Shown piece by piece: positions 51,955 to 61,412 of a stretch of 64,000 nucleotides of DNA. Each line of letters starts with the position of its first letter. Within the stretch, counting starts at the first letter, position 1. A model generated the notes under the pieces. That model saw only the letters and a list, made by a program, of their open reading frames with translations, was not told the DNA's origin and did no database searches. Source of the DNA: Phil1 sp964612925 (GTDB taxonomy: Bacteria > Bacillota > Clostridia > Christensenellales > CAG-138); NCBI GenBank assembly GCA_964612925.1, contig CAZTFU010000008.1, positions 14,989-78,988 on the forward strand. The letters are read 5' to 3'. Made by a program: the position numbers and the translations under genes.

Positions 51955-53648
51955 CACGCATCTCCTTTGGCGATAAGCCTGCAAAGCCTTATCGCATCAG
52001 CAATATCAACGGTACCGTTTGCGTCAACATCCGCCGCGGCCGCCGCATTCGTACTGAGCTTTGCGCCGCCGATCAAGTATTTGCACATAAGCTTAATGTC
52101 GCTAATGTCAATGTTACCGTCCATATTTACATCCCCGTAAACATACATACCGCCTATTTCAACTTTTGCCGTATTGCCGTATTGGTCGGCATATATAACG
52201 GTGCCGCGGCTTATAAGTGTATTTTCAAAATTCAGTCTGCCTGCGCCGATTTCGCTTATGATAATGCCCGTCTCTAACTCCTCCGCCGTCATATACTTGC
52301 CGCTTGACGGTTCATATCGGCTTATGCTTTTTGCGTTTTTGCCGTTTGAATCATATTGGGCATATACAATACAGCCGTTTGCATATACTATGTCCGAAGC
52401 ATTGTTTGCTACCACCGTATCGGTGCGCTCCGTGCCGTATTCACTTGAGCATATATTGCCGCAGGTATAGTACACGGTTGACGATTCATCATTTGACAAA
52501 TCAACGGTTATACTTTTTGAATAAATACTGCTGTTATAATACCATTTACCGTCAACATATATCATGCCGCTCTTTATATCCTGCCAAAACGCACTGTTCG
52601 GGTGTGCATTGGCCGAGGCAATTGGTGTTGAGCCGTAAACGTTTATGCTTGCATCATACACTCCGCTTTTATTTGCATGGGATTGCTTAAAATCGTTCTG
52701 CGTATTCAAAAAATAGGTGTGGCGGCAATAGCCCATTCTATCATTGTCGCCTGTGGTTTCGGGAATGCTCGGATCGTCCCATGTAACGTCGGTATGGTGC
52801 CAACCCGCTTCCGTTTTGACAATATTCCACCCGTGGTTCAACGTGCTTGAAGAGACGAAATAGCTTTCTATTCCCATTTCACCAAGCAGGTCTATATAGA
52901 GAAGTGAATACCCCTGACACACGGCAATTCCGTTTACAAGTGCGCCGTATGCATTGTACATGTTGCTGTTTGTTTGATTGTGGTCGTATCTCGTGTGCAG
53001 TACGATATAATCATGTATGGCAAGGGCAATTTCAGCCTTTGTCATATCGGCTGTGCCGTTTGGGAAAAGCTCCGCCAGCACTGCTTTAACCTCCGCATCG
53101 TAATCGGCACGCATTGCGGCGGCAGAGCTGTTTAAGCCTATACTCATACTCACTATTTTCCCCGAGGTCATGGTGTAGCGCATACCCGATGTACACACAA
53201 ACGATTCGGGTGTGCTGTTGAGCACAATGCTTGCATACTTGCTCAGTACAGACAAATTTGTGCCCTCGGTGTCATGCGCAATATTCAGGTCCGAAAGGGA
53301 TATGCTCGGTTCAAGATTGAGTATGGCGTTGCGCATCCTTTCGACAAATGTGGCTATCTTTGCACCCGTAAGGCTGCCATCATCCTCCTCATCGGCAAGC
53401 GTTGCAACGGCGAATGTGCCTATTTCATCAAGAAAATCCCGAGAAAACTGCTCACCCTCTATATCGCCCCATTGCAACACACCGCTAAACTGCGCATCCA
53501 CCTCGAACGATTCTTCATCCGCACCAACTTCGTCCGTGGGAGCGTACTGCGGCAGTTCTTCCGCCGTGCCCTCGTCATTTTCCGCAAGCGCGCCAAAGCT
53601 TACAAGCATCAGCACCGCCATAACGGCACACAGCATCCTTCGTTTCAT
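51954..53648 (-). CDS. Secreted transglutaminase-like protein with C-terminal dockerin
   Basis: A 564-residue exported protein: signal peptide (MKRRMLCAVMAVLMLVSFGALA), an acidic linker, and a transglutaminase-like core with the Cys in GIAVCQGYSLLYIDLLG, the His in STLNHGWNIV and the Asp in HHTDVTWDDP. A Tyr-Ser-rich beta region follows. The last ~60 residues are a type I dockerin with two calcium repeats (DVNMDGNIDISD and DVDANGTVDIAD). The Cys-His-Asp triad is intact, so it may cross-link or hydrolyse proteins. The dockerin should tether it to a cohesin of the same locus. A Cys-protease role is the main alternative. Confidence 0.88.
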   Translation of the reverse strand: MKRRMLCAVMAVLMLVSFGALAENDEGTAEELPQYAPTDEVGADEESFEVDAQFSGVLQWGDIEGEQFSRDFLDEIGTFAVATLADEEDDGSLTGAKIATFVERMRNAILNLEPSISLSDLNIAHDTEGTNLSVLSKYASIVLNSTPESFVCTSGMRYTMTSGKIVSMSIGLNSSAAAMRADYDAEVKAVLAELFPNGTADMTKAEIALAIHDYIVLHTRYDHNQTNSNMYNAYGALVNGIAVCQGYSLLYIDLLGEMGIESYFVSSSTLNHGWNIVKTEAGWHHTDVTWDDPSIPETTGDNDRMGYCRHTYFLNTQNDFKQSHANKSGVYDASINVYGSTPIASANAHPNSAFWQDIKSGMIYVDGKWYYNSSIYSKSITVDLSNDESSTVYYTCGNICSSEYGTERTDTVVANNASDIVYANGCIVYAQYDSNGKNAKSISRYEPSSGKYMTAEELETGIIISEIGAGRLNFENTLISRGTVIYADQYGNTAKVEIGGMYVYGDVNMDGNIDISDIKLMCKYLIGGAKLSTNAAAAADVDANGTVDIADAIRLCRLIAKGDA

Positions 53649-53677
53649 GGTTTTCCCCTCCTGCGGTAATATTATTT

Positions 53678-53702
53678 GGGGCCAAGTTTTGTGCTTGGCC
53701 CC
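53678..53702 (-). other. Intercistronic hairpin in the cohesin/dockerin operon
   Basis: A perfect 9-bp GC-rich stem GGGGCCAAG/CTTGGCCCC with a seven-base loop, just after the stop of the 1785-residue protein gene and before the transglutaminase gene. It has no T tract, so it is more likely an RNA-stabilising or processing element than a terminator. Confidence 0.5.
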
Positions 53703-53722
53703 ATGTGTTTGTTCAGATGGTT

Positions 53723-56700
53723 TTATCTGTTTTCGCGCTTTTTCAGCGTTACATATGCCGCGCCGAGCAATGAGAGCAGGCCAAGGCCGATAAGCATTGC
53801 GCCGCCTATTATCTCGCCGTCATTATGCTGAATGTCATCCAGCACACTTATGCCGTCCGCATCGGCGGCATCCGCTATCACGCTGTTCTTTACCGCCGCA
53901 TCAGCCGCAAAGAATCCTTCCGTTGCGGGGGTCATGGTGTAGGGATGCGTTACTACCGTGTCATCACCCGTGGTGGGCATGAGCACGCCAACGGTAACGC
54001 CCGTGCTGCCGCCTATAGCATTTCCGCCTATCGTAGCACCCTTGAGCACCTCATTGAGGTAGCTTATCGGGTAGTACATGCGGTAACCGTCTATATTCGC
54101 AAGCGAATTCGGGGTTATCACAAGCTGTATGCCGTATGCGGAGTTGATTATCAGGGTATTGCCACTCAGGTTCACCGCGCGCAGTACGCCCTGCGGTACC
54201 TTATCGTAGTAGCCCGCGTTCGCGGTTATCACGCTGCCCTTGTCGGAGCGGATAATCGTCCAGTACACTTCATTCCAGAAACTGTCCTCAGGATCAATCT
54301 TGCTTGATTCATCCTCGTCCTTGACGGGAGTGTACCAGCCGATCACGAACTCAACATCACCCTTTACGGTGAACTGCAATCCGTTTTCGCCCTTTATGGG
54401 TACTATGGTTTCGATATTGCCATCCTTATCCCTTATGATTATCACAAAATCATCGCTCTTATCGGAATCGGAGGGATAGGGCACGGTTATCTGCATACTG
54501 CCGCCCTCAAAGGATACGTCATTGCCGTCCTTATCGGTGAAGTCTATCTTCTCATATACCTTGTTGTCGCCAACGGCATCGAATGCGTTGTTCTTGTTCT
54601 CCTCGGCCTTTATGGCATCCTTTGATGCGCCGTCCTCAAGCCCATCAAGCTTTGCGGATACATCATCGGCATCAACACTGCCGTCGGGATTGGTGTAGGA
54701 AATGTCCTTGTCTCCCTCGGGAACAGGTGTAACTGCAAAGCCGTTGCCGCTTGTGCCGCCGATTGATGCAGTCTCAGCGCTGACGATAACGGTAAGTTCG
54801 CAGCTCTGTGTGGCGGAAGTATCGTCAAAGTAGGTTTCGGTATAGGTAACGGTGACCTTGTGTGAACCTATTGTATTAAGCACGCGCTGTTCGCTCATTC
54901 CGTCCGCATATGCTATGGTCATATCGCTCTTGCCAAGCGCCTTCTTTGCGCCCGATTTATACACCGCTTTGATATTCTCAAACGGCAGTTCCTTTGCGCC
55001 GAGTGCAAGCGTTATCGTGCCATCCGCCTCAAGTTTGGTGCCGCTGAGTACATCAACAACAGTAAAAGTGTGCGTGTAGGTTATATTTGAATTGTACCTA
55101 TCCTTAACAATAATATACTTGGTGCCAAGTGCGGCTTCACCCGTAGCGGCAGGATCGTATTGACAATCCGTTTCAACCCTCTTACCATCAGCAAGGTTGA
55201 GCTCCTGCTTGGGCGCACCGCTGCCGAACTCGGTCACAAGATAGCTCTTCGAAATATCCAGCTCTTCACCAAGCTTTATCTTGCTCGGCAGTGCGGGCGT
55301 GATGGTGGTGGTATAGGTATCCTCCGCAAGAACTATCTTTACCGTACACTTGGCGGTCGTGTAGTTCGCACTGTCAGGCGTAAACACAAGCGTTACATCG
55401 GCGCTATTGCCAATGTTGGCCGCTACAAGGCCGCTCTTCACGCTGAACACAAGCTTTTTATCCGCAACCGACGCAACACCTGTAAGTATGCCGTTATCAT
55501 CCTTGGTTCCGTCTACGCTCCACTTGCCGCTTATGCCCGCAGGCACCGTGCTAAGTGCGCTTATGTCATACTTGTGCTCACCCGCATACGCATAGGATAC
55601 GCTGTACGTCAGATTTGCATCCGCAATGCTCAGCTCCATGGGCTTGATTTCATAGCTTACTTCCTTTGAATTGAGGGTGTAATTCACCGCCGCCTCATCG
55701 GTAAGCTTTGCCTTTGCGGTGTAGGTACCCGCGTTCACAGGCTCCGCCGCGCCGTCATTATAGGTTATGGTGTAAAGCGTTTTGCCGTTGTCGGCCGCCA
55801 CTCGACCGCTTTCGCTTACGGTAACGGTCCTTGCCTTGCCGTCATACTTTATTTCACCCTCGGGCGCAGTCAAGGTGACGCTGAGTTCTGCCCTGCCTAC
55901 CTTGCCCGTTACGTTCTTGGGTGCAACAAGTGAGTAATTGTCCTTGTCCAAACCATCTACGGTATACGTTACGCTAACCGCAACGGCATCACCCGCATTT
56001 GCGCTCGCATATGTGCCGTTTACGTTTGTAAGGGCAATATCGTCACCAACACACACGCCGTCCATGGTCAAGGTAACGTCTGCATCCGCGGTAAGGCCGT
56101 TATAGGTCTTATCTGCAACTGTTGCGGTAACGGTTATTTCCTTGGGAGTTATGTCAGCATAAAGCACGATCGCGCCCGGTCCCGCATTAAGATAATAGTT
56201 TGACACGTCCGCACAGCTACTGTCCAGAATTATTGTATTCTTATTATAAATCGCCTTATTTGTTTCAACGCTGTCGTCGACAAATTCCCAGTTGGCATTC
56301 AGGCTGTTCGCGTCAAGAGCAATGTCGGTACCGTCTATCGTACCTTCAAGTTTTACATTACTGCAATCAACCGTTGCGGTATATTTACCGTCATATACCT
56401 TATTTTCGGCCTTAAAGCCCGAAACCGTCAGTTCCTTTGCCTTTATGGTCATATTGACGGTCTTGCTGCCGACGTAATTATCATCCTCATATGTTACAAC
56501 GGCAGTATAATTCAATACATTCCTTGTTGAAGTTTGCTCAACGGTACCGTAATAGTACTTCACGCTCAGCTTGCTTGCGTCAAGCTCGGTATCGCCGCCC
56601 TTTACGGTCACATTGCTAAGGTCAAGCGTTTGATCCTTGCCGTTGAATACGTATTCGACGTCGGTCAAACCCTCTATCGTAGCGTCATCCTTTTCCTTAA

Positions 56701-59080
56701 CGCTAATCTTCATGTTAAGCGTGCCACTCGTGCTGGTGATTCCGTTGTCGTTTTGACCGTCAAACTTTAACGTAAAGGTAACGTTGCTTGAGTACTCACC
56801 TGACGTGCTGTTGCTAATTGCATCGGTCGTTTTGTATACAAGCTCATACGTTTCACCCGGAGCAATAACCTTGTTCTTCCAATTCTCGTTGGTAAACTCG
56901 AAATAATTGCTACCGGAAAAACGCTTCAGATCATTCACCGTTAAATTGCCGCTGCCCGTGTTCTTGATTCCGAACGTTATGGTATCGGGTACCTGGCCGC
57001 CTACGCGCACAGTGTATTCCTTTGTGCTGCCACCAACAATTTCATAAGAATATGAATGGTTCGTGGTAACCTCGGTAACGCTGCAAGCGGAAGCCGTATG
57101 GTTTTTATCCGCCGCAACGCGATTGAACACATAGTATTTGGTGTTGGGTTTAAGACCCGTGGTTACAAGCGTATCCACCCAATCCTCTTCATCGGGCGTA
57201 TTTGAGCTTGTGCTGAGCGCATACTGCTGACCGTCAACATATGTTACGGTAAAGCTGCTGCTCTTTATGTTTGAAACGGTAGCGGCCGTGGGAGCGACTT
57301 GGCTTGCCTTTGCAATTTCAAACTGTCCCCTTGCGGTCGTACTCGCATATGCGGATGTCGCACTTGAGGTATAGGTTATTTCTATTTCATATTCGCCTGC
57401 ATCGGTGGGCTTATCAATTGCCACGTTGCCGTTCCTGTAATAATACTTAACGGTCACATCCATGCCTTCAACCGCATCGGGCGTGAAAGCAGGAGCCTGT
57501 GCGGAGCCGTTATATGTAAGAGAGGTATTCGTTATTGTAACGGAAACATTAGCCTTGTGGTTCATCTTGGCTACAAGGTTGATATCATCCTGACCTACGG
57601 TGAAGGTTATCGTTGCGGACTTGGTATCAACATTAAGTCCGTTCGCACCCTGCCATTCAACAAAGGTGTAATCGTTGTCGGGCTTTACGGTAAGCGTCAC
57701 CTTATCGCCCTCTGTCACGCTCGAGGGCACACCCTCAACGGTGCCTACGCCGCCGACATTCACGGTGAGCTTCGGGGTATAGGGAATGTACAGCGTGCCA
57801 CTGCTGACCTCTGCACTTGCCTTTACGGTGGCGGTTGCGCCATAGCGCACCTTCACCTGATAGGTATGGCCGACGGCGGCATTTATACTGCCTGCGCTCT
57901 GCCATTCGCCATCTGTACCGTTATCAATAAAGAGGTACTCCGCATTTTCATCATAGTTGCGTACCTTGACCGTATTGCCGTCACGATACAGCTCGGGCTT
58001 TGCGGGTGTAGAGGTATTCGCGGCCTTATCCACGGTGCCCTCGGCATAGGTAAGCTCTCCGCTGTAGTTCTCGGCTGTAGCCTTTACGGCTATCGTATAT
58101 CCTATGTCCTCGGCCGCTATGGTGTATTCCTTGCCGGTGGCTATCTTTATATCCTCGCCGTCCACCCTGCGGTACCAAGTAAATACAACATTTTCAATGC
58201 TGCCGCTGTAGCTTGCGCTAAGCTTTGCGCCGTAAACCATTCCTCCGTCTGAGGTGTAGCTTACGCTGCCCGTTATCTTCTCCTTGGTCACGGTAATGGC
58301 ATGAGTCTTGGTGAATCCGCCAAACTCAGCTTTAATGTTGGCAGTGCCCTCACCCACGGCGGTAACAAGGCCGTTTGAAACGGTGGCAACGCTTTCCTTG
58401 TCGCTCGTCCATGTAACGTCACTCATGTCGGCCTTGGGCTGAGCCGCGTTGGCAGGCTGCGCCGCAACGGTCAGCTGCGTGGTGTTGCCAATGCCCTCTA
58501 TGCTGTTTGCGCCGCTTATGGTTATGGCTGTGGTGGGGATAGAGACGTTCAAGGACATTCCCTTTGCGTTATCGGCGGTCAAGTAATAGATTGTTTGGTT
58601 CTTTACGTACTGTACCGCATCATTTTCATCTACACCGAATTTGAACCCGATATTTGCGACACCAGCCTTAGCAGTATCCTTCACTTTCAGCTTGAATACA
58701 TAGTAAACACCCGTGTCGTCAAATTCATATGCAGAGCTACTCAAGAATGTTATTTTACCGTTCTCAACCTGTTCCGTGTTAAGCGTAAAGGTTTCGCCGG
58801 GCTCATCATCGCCCTTATATTCTTTGTTTTTATCAAAGGCAACAAACTCAAACCTTTCGGTATCAAACAATACTATCGCGGCAACATAGTTTATGCCGGG
58901 GTTTTTCAGCACATTAACGTTTACCGTTATTTCATCACCGACACCAAGGTCACCCGTTTTGTCGGCAGTGAGCGAAAGTTCAACTTCCGTTCCCGTTTCG
59001 GCAATGGCAAATATCGGGTAACAGCATACGCTCATTACCATAGCCATGGCCAAAACCAAAGAAATAAGTTTTTGTTTCAT
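53723..59080 (-). CDS. Giant surface protein with N-terminal cohesin-like domain and MBG/YDG repeats
   Basis: A 1785-residue exported protein. It has a signal peptide (to about residue 27), then a cohesin-like domain (about 30-180; VNVLKNPGINYVAAIVLFD, RFEFVAFD). A Big2 domain follows (about 185-265; TWTSDKESVATVS). Several Ig-like and MBG/YDG repeats come next (KVYDGKYTA, KTYNGLTAD, IKYDGKART). A C-terminal membrane segment (IIGGAMLIGLGLLSLLGAAYVTL) ends in KKRENR. An MPTTG near residue 1690 is too far from the membrane segment for a normal sorting signal. It lies 24 bases after the cohesin-dockerin gene and is cotranscribed. Role as stalk or adhesin/scaffold is inferred. Confidence 0.85.
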   Translation of the reverse strand: MKQKLISLVLAMAMVMSVCCYPIFAIAETGTEVELSLTADKTGDLGVGDEITVNVNVLKNPGINYVAAIVLFDTERFEFVAFDKNKEYKGDDEPGETFTLNTEQVENGKITFLSSSAYEFDDTGVYYVFKLKVKDTAKAGVANIGFKFGVDENDAVQYVKNQTIYYLTADNAKGMSLNVSIPTTAITISGANSIEGIGNTTQLTVAAQPANAAQPKADMSDVTWTSDKESVATVSNGLVTAVGEGTANIKAEFGGFTKTHAITVTKEKITGSVSYTSDGGMVYGAKLSASYSGSIENVVFTWYRRVDGEDIKIATGKEYTIAAEDIGYTIAVKATAENYSGELTYAEGTVDKAANTSTPAKPELYRDGNTVKVRNYDENAEYLFIDNGTDGEWQSAGSINAAVGHTYQVKVRYGATATVKASAEVSSGTLYIPYTPKLTVNVGGVGTVEGVPSSVTEGDKVTLTVKPDNDYTFVEWQGANGLNVDTKSATITFTVGQDDINLVAKMNHKANVSVTITNTSLTYNGSAQAPAFTPDAVEGMDVTVKYYYRNGNVAIDKPTDAGEYEIEITYTSSATSAYASTTARGQFEIAKASQVAPTAATVSNIKSSSFTVTYVDGQQYALSTSSNTPDEEDWVDTLVTTGLKPNTKYYVFNRVAADKNHTASACSVTEVTTNHSYSYEIVGGSTKEYTVRVGGQVPDTITFGIKNTGSGNLTVNDLKRFSGSNYFEFTNENWKNKVIAPGETYELVYKTTDAISNSTSGEYSSNVTFTLKFDGQNDNGITSTSGTLNMKISVKEKDDATIEGLTDVEYVFNGKDQTLDLSNVTVKGGDTELDASKLSVKYYYGTVEQTSTRNVLNYTAVVTYEDDNYVGSKTVNMTIKAKELTVSGFKAENKVYDGKYTATVDCSNVKLEGTIDGTDIALDANSLNANWEFVDDSVETNKAIYNKNTIILDSSCADVSNYYLNAGPGAIVLYADITPKEITVTATVADKTYNGLTADADVTLTMDGVCVGDDIALTNVNGTYASANAGDAVAVSVTYTVDGLDKDNYSLVAPKNVTGKVGRAELSVTLTAPEGEIKYDGKARTVTVSESGRVAADNGKTLYTITYNDGAAEPVNAGTYTAKAKLTDEAAVNYTLNSKEVSYEIKPMELSIADANLTYSVSYAYAGEHKYDISALSTVPAGISGKWSVDGTKDDNGILTGVASVADKKLVFSVKSGLVAANIGNSADVTLVFTPDSANYTTAKCTVKIVLAEDTYTTTITPALPSKIKLGEELDISKSYLVTEFGSGAPKQELNLADGKRVETDCQYDPAATGEAALGTKYIIVKDRYNSNITYTHTFTVVDVLSGTKLEADGTITLALGAKELPFENIKAVYKSGAKKALGKSDMTIAYADGMSEQRVLNTIGSHKVTVTYTETYFDDTSATQSCELTVIVSAETASIGGTSGNGFAVTPVPEGDKDISYTNPDGSVDADDVSAKLDGLEDGASKDAIKAEENKNNAFDAVGDNKVYEKIDFTDKDGNDVSFEGGSMQITVPYPSDSDKSDDFVIIIRDKDGNIETIVPIKGENGLQFTVKGDVEFVIGWYTPVKDEDESSKIDPEDSFWNEVYWTIIRSDKGSVITANAGYYDKVPQGVLRAVNLSGNTLIINSAYGIQLVITPNSLANIDGYRMYYPISYLNEVLKGATIGGNAIGGSTGVTVGVLMPTTGDDTVVTHPYTMTPATEGFFAADAAVKNSVIADAADADGISVLDDIQHNDGEIIGGAMLIGLGLLSLLGAAYVTLKKRENR

Positions 59081-59104
59081 TAGAAGCTTTTCCTCCTATA
59101 CTGA

Positions 59105-60244
59105 TTACTGTATTCCAAATTCCACTTTCATTCCTGCGCAATACTGAAGCATCAATATTGCGTCAAGCGCGTTAACACTTCCGTCGGTGTAAACATCCGC
59201 TCTCATTTGCTGAAGGGTATCGAGCTGTGCCGAGCTCATACCTGCGCAGTATTGCAAAAGCAGTATGGCATCAAGTGCGTTAGTGCTTCCATCCCCATTA
59301 ACATCCCCCAACTCATAACCGCCATAGGGGTCATCTACGACGTTGGGCTTGGTTATGGGGCTGAGTACACCGTTTTTATCGGTTCCCGCTATTGCCGTTG
59401 GCGTTGAGCTCACGTTCTGTTCGCCCTCTGCCTTTGCCATGGTCAGCACGGTTATTCCGTTTGACATATCAATTCCTTCACCCGAATAGGTGATGCTTAC
59501 GGTGCTGCCGTTTACGCTCACGCCAAGCGGGCAACCTTGGGCCGACGCAATATTTGTGTACCCTTCAAGATTAAGCTTAATATCAAGCAATGTTACCTTT
59601 GTAAGGTCGCTTGATCTTAGCTGTAGGCTTACGGTTCCGTCCGTTTCGGTGGTGATGCAGTATATTTTCGGTGCGTTTTCCGTGGGGTACTCGGCATTTT
59701 CGACTATGCTTACCGTTTTTACGGCAAATGTGCCGTCATCAGGTGTTAATGCCGTAACGTCATCATCGGATTGGTGCGCGGAAAAGCCCGTCTTGGCTAT
59801 GCCGAGCGTTGCCGCATTACCCGCACTGCCGATAACGCGGAAAACCACGTTGCCTATGCGCGTTCCCGCGGCAACGGCGGTATCCTTGCCCGAAATTATC
59901 GAACCCGAATTGAGCAAAAGAATGTTCAGCTTGCCCGCGCTTGCAAGTTGGCTGAGGTTCTGCATTCCGCTATCCTCATCCTCGCCGCCGAGCAATGCCG
60001 TATACGATACGAATTCAAGCTTGTCACTGTCATATTCCAAGCTGAACTGCGCACCGCCAAAATCTGCCACGGCGGATACGAATTTTATGCTTACGCTTAA
60101 CGTATCCCCGTTTTTAAGCGAAGTATTTGCGGTGCTTACTTCAAGCTCAATGCCCGCTTCCCCCTCTGCAAAGGTGCCGAGCGGAGCCGCAAGCAGCGCC
60201 AACATCAGTACAAGCAACACCGCAATGATTCTGCTTCGTTTCAT
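59105..60244 (-). CDS. Cohesin-dockerin adaptor protein
   Basis: A 379-residue exported protein. The signal peptide ends near residue 26 (LGTFAEG). A cohesin-like domain follows (about 30-175; SIKFVSAVADFGGAQFSLEYD, KLEFVSYTALL, VVFRVIG). A second beta domain covers about 180-300. The C-terminal dockerin has two calcium repeats (DVNGDGSTNALD and DVYTDGSVNALD, about 315-375), with Ala-Leu at the recognition positions in both. It can thus both receive a dockerin and dock elsewhere, like an adaptor scaffoldin. It is the first gene of the four-gene operon and has its own promoter. Confidence 0.88.
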   Translation of the reverse strand: MKRSRIIAVLLVLMLALLAAPLGTFAEGEAGIELEVSTANTSLKNGDTLSVSIKFVSAVADFGGAQFSLEYDSDKLEFVSYTALLGGEDEDSGMQNLSQLASAGKLNILLLNSGSIISGKDTAVAAGTRIGNVVFRVIGSAGNAATLGIAKTGFSAHQSDDDVTALTPDDGTFAVKTVSIVENAEYPTENAPKIYCITTETDGTVSLQLRSSDLTKVTLLDIKLNLEGYTNIASAQGCPLGVSVNGSTVSITYSGEGIDMSNGITVLTMAKAEGEQNVSSTPTAIAGTDKNGVLSPITKPNVVDDPYGGYELGDVNGDGSTNALDAILLLQYCAGMSSAQLDTLQQMRADVYTDGSVNALDAILMLQYCAGMKVEFGIQ

Positions 60245-60322
60245 GTAACGCCTTACATCTCCTTAGTTTATTTGGACCGGAGCCGGCAATGGACATACCT
60301 CCACCACCTATAGCTATATAGT

Positions 60323-60351
60323 ATTATACCCGCACAAGTCAATATACGCAA
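60323..60351 (-). promoter_or_regulatory. Promoter of the cohesin/dockerin operon
   Basis: TTGCGT (60346-60351, minus strand), 17 bases, then TATAAT (60323-60328). About 75 bases of leader precede the cohesin-dockerin start, with AGGAG near 60265. Confidence 0.6.
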
Positions 60352-60388
60352 GCATATTTTGCCCGTACGGGTACGTGTTTACGATTTA

Positions 60389-61363
60389 TTAAAGTTTCTG
60401 TCCGCCGTGTTTTCCCGCCTTTATCGCGGCATAAATAAGCGCAACCAGGCTCAATATCGCCGCTATAAGCAGCATATAGAGTAAACCACTCGGGCGGTCT
60501 TTCTCATAGTCTGCAACGGTCACGCCGCTTGTATTCTCAACCGTATCGGCGGTTGCAGTCGGTGCGGCCGTCTCGTGCGTGTTATCATTCGCACTTGACT
60601 GTTCCCCAACAAAAACGGTGGTTTCTTCAACAACGCTACCATCCTCACTTATCGCGGTTATCGTCACCTCGCCGTCTTCGTGTGCGGTGATGTTTCCGTT
60701 TTCATCAACCGTCGCAACGCGCTCATTACTGCTTGAAAATACATAACCGCTACCCTGCGGCGTTACCGCAGCGCTTTCGCCAACGCCCATGCTTATGTCC
60801 GCACTCGGTGCAGGTGTAGCAATCGGTGATATAGGCTCCGCCGCATTCGCGGTTTGCTCAGGCGTGGGTGCTGAAACACCGCCAAGTTCTATCACGGCGT
60901 TCTGTACGCTATATTCAAGTTCGTTAAGCTCCTCATCTATTACCATGGTCTGTGTGCGTTCATCGTCAAGCTTTATTTCAACACTGCCCGCCGCACCATC
61001 CTTCGGCCTAAATGTCAAAAGAAGCAGTTCCCCCGGCTGTTTGCTGCCCATGAGCGTGCTCCAGATAAATACAACACTGCCCTCGTCCTCATCATTCGTT
61101 GCGCTTATGCCGCCGCTTACCGTTGCACCGTTTTTGGTGCTTACAAGCTCCAGCTTATCCGCATCATAGCTCAGCGCAAACTGAGCCCCCGCAACGGGCG
61201 TTCCCCCGCTCAGCGATACGGTAACGGTTATGGTGCCGTCCTCATTGAGCGTGCCGTTGTTTATCTCTATACATGTATCGTCCGCCAGCGCAAGCGTGCT
61301 TATCAAAAGCAGTGCCGCAAAGGCCAACGCCAAAGCAACTTTTTTTATGTTTGGCATATTCAT
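60389..61363 (-). CDS. Membrane-anchored cohesin / Big2 protein
   Basis: A 324-residue protein: a signal peptide (KKVALALAFAALLLISTLALA), a cohesin domain (about 30-165; SGGTPVAGAQFALSYDADKLELVS, VVFIWST, GELLLLTFRPK), a Pro/Thr/Ala linker and a Big2 domain (about 195-255; YVFSSSNERVATVDENGNITA). A second linker leads to a C-terminal membrane helix (LLYMLLIAAILSLVALIYAAI) with the basic tail KAGKHGGQKL. There is no LPxTG motif, so the protein appears to be held in the membrane with the cohesin outside, as an anchoring scaffoldin. GAGGGAG precedes the ATG. Confidence 0.87.
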   Translation of the reverse strand: MNMPNIKKVALALAFAALLLISTLALADDTCIEINNGTLNEDGTITVTVSLSGGTPVAGAQFALSYDADKLELVSTKNGATVSGGISATNDEDEGSVVFIWSTLMGSKQPGELLLLTFRPKDGAAGSVEIKLDDERTQTMVIDEELNELEYSVQNAVIELGGVSAPTPEQTANAAEPISPIATPAPSADISMGVGESAAVTPQGSGYVFSSSNERVATVDENGNITAHEDGEVTITAISEDGSVVEETTVFVGEQSSANDNTHETAAPTATADTVENTSGVTVADYEKDRPSGLLYMLLIAAILSLVALIYAAIKAGKHGGQKL

Positions 61364-61412
61364 GGTTTCTCCCTCGCCTTCTCTAATTCTATATGTTAGA
61401 AGCGTCCGCCGC

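Noticed and set aside
53985..54005. MPTTG in the giant surface protein as an LPxTG sorting signal
   Set aside because: It is about 90 residues before the C terminus and not next to the hydrophobic segment and basic tail, as sortase substrates require.
60150..60296. A short upstream frame before the cohesin-dockerin gene that starts at an ATG next to GGAGGT
   Set aside because: The ATG follows the GGAGGT with no spacing, so initiation is unlikely, and the peptide runs out of frame over the real start.
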